From an uncultured Variovorax sp. (GTDB lineage Bacteria; Pseudomonadota; Gammaproteobacteria; Burkholderiales; Burkholderiaceae), in the NCBI GenBank assembly GCA_946478645.1, contig CAMLCW010000121.1:1-12931 (forward strand): 12,931 nt of DNA, written 5' to 3'. The notes under the pieces were generated by a model. It was given only the letters and a program-made list of their open reading frames with translations. It did not search any database and was not told the DNA's origin. Positions within the stretch are counted from its first letter, which is position 1. Every line of letters starts with the position of its first letter. The translations under genes were made by a program, and so were the position numbers. Shown here piece after piece: positions 12,887-12,931 of the stretch.

Positions 12887-12931
12887 TCAAACCCCGCGCA
12901 GGACCCACTCGGCCGCCTTCTCGGCCATCAT
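12887..12931 (-). CDS. C-terminal end of an unidentified minus-strand gene
   Basis: Read on the minus strand from the window edge, the frame gives MMAEKAAEWVLRGV and a TGA at 12887-12889. Only 14 residues are visible and the gene starts outside the window, so it cannot be named. Support is the helical, amphipathic character of the peptide, its GC-rich codon use and the convergent arrangement around the inverted repeat. Confidence 0.5.
   Translation of the reverse strand: MMAEKAAEWVLRGV

Noticed and set aside
1..12931. A defence island, mobile element or secondary-metabolite cluster
   Set aside because: All recognisable genes are ordinary chromosomal families with similar codon use, and I see no integrase, transposase, toxin-antitoxin pair, attachment site or repeat-spacer array.

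Overview
The window looks like chromosomal core-type sequence from a GC-rich (roughly two-thirds G+C by eye) betaproteobacterium, most likely the Comamonadaceae and possibly Variovorax. This is inferred from protein families, codon use and the glycine-rich RRM protein; no 16S or other decisive marker is present. I see no phage, plasmid, insertion-sequence, CRISPR or recognisable defence genes, and no tRNA or rRNA.

Layout, left to right. A glycerophosphodiester phosphodiesterase (minus strand, cut by the left edge) is divergent from argE (N-acetylornithine deacetylase), which is followed closely by a DUF445 membrane protein. After three small tandem hairpins comes a large lipoprotein made of twelve beta-propeller blades. 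Next is an AT-rich spacer and a stand-alone MHYT membrane sensor. A convergent RhlE-type DEAD-box helicase (minus) is divergent from a SUI1/YciH-type translation factor and a small DUF3820 protein, which probably form an operon. Then comes a glycine-rich RRM RNA-binding protein with a 5' leader that can hide its own Shine-Dalgarno sequence, closed by a clear intrinsic terminator.

The right third holds a TSUP (TauE/SafE) permease on the minus strand. Upstream of it is a 322-base gene-free stretch with an intrinsic terminator on the minus strand, so a small RNA or attenuated leader is likely there. Next are a 98-residue helical protein of unknown function, a convergent ThDP-dependent acetolactate-synthase-like enzyme (minus), a four-helix membrane protein, a 132-base imperfect inverted repeat, and the last 14 codons of a further minus-strand gene.

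The genes do not form one pathway. The helicase, SUI1-like protein and RRM protein cluster as RNA and translation functions, which fits cold or stress adaptation, but only by inference. The strongest leads are nucleic-acid structures rather than a new protein system: the Shine-Dalgarno-masking stem at 8429-8471, the long inverted repeat at 12745-12876, the terminator-ended minus-strand transcript near 9828-9957, and the stem at 10345-10381 that contains the stop codons of both convergent genes.
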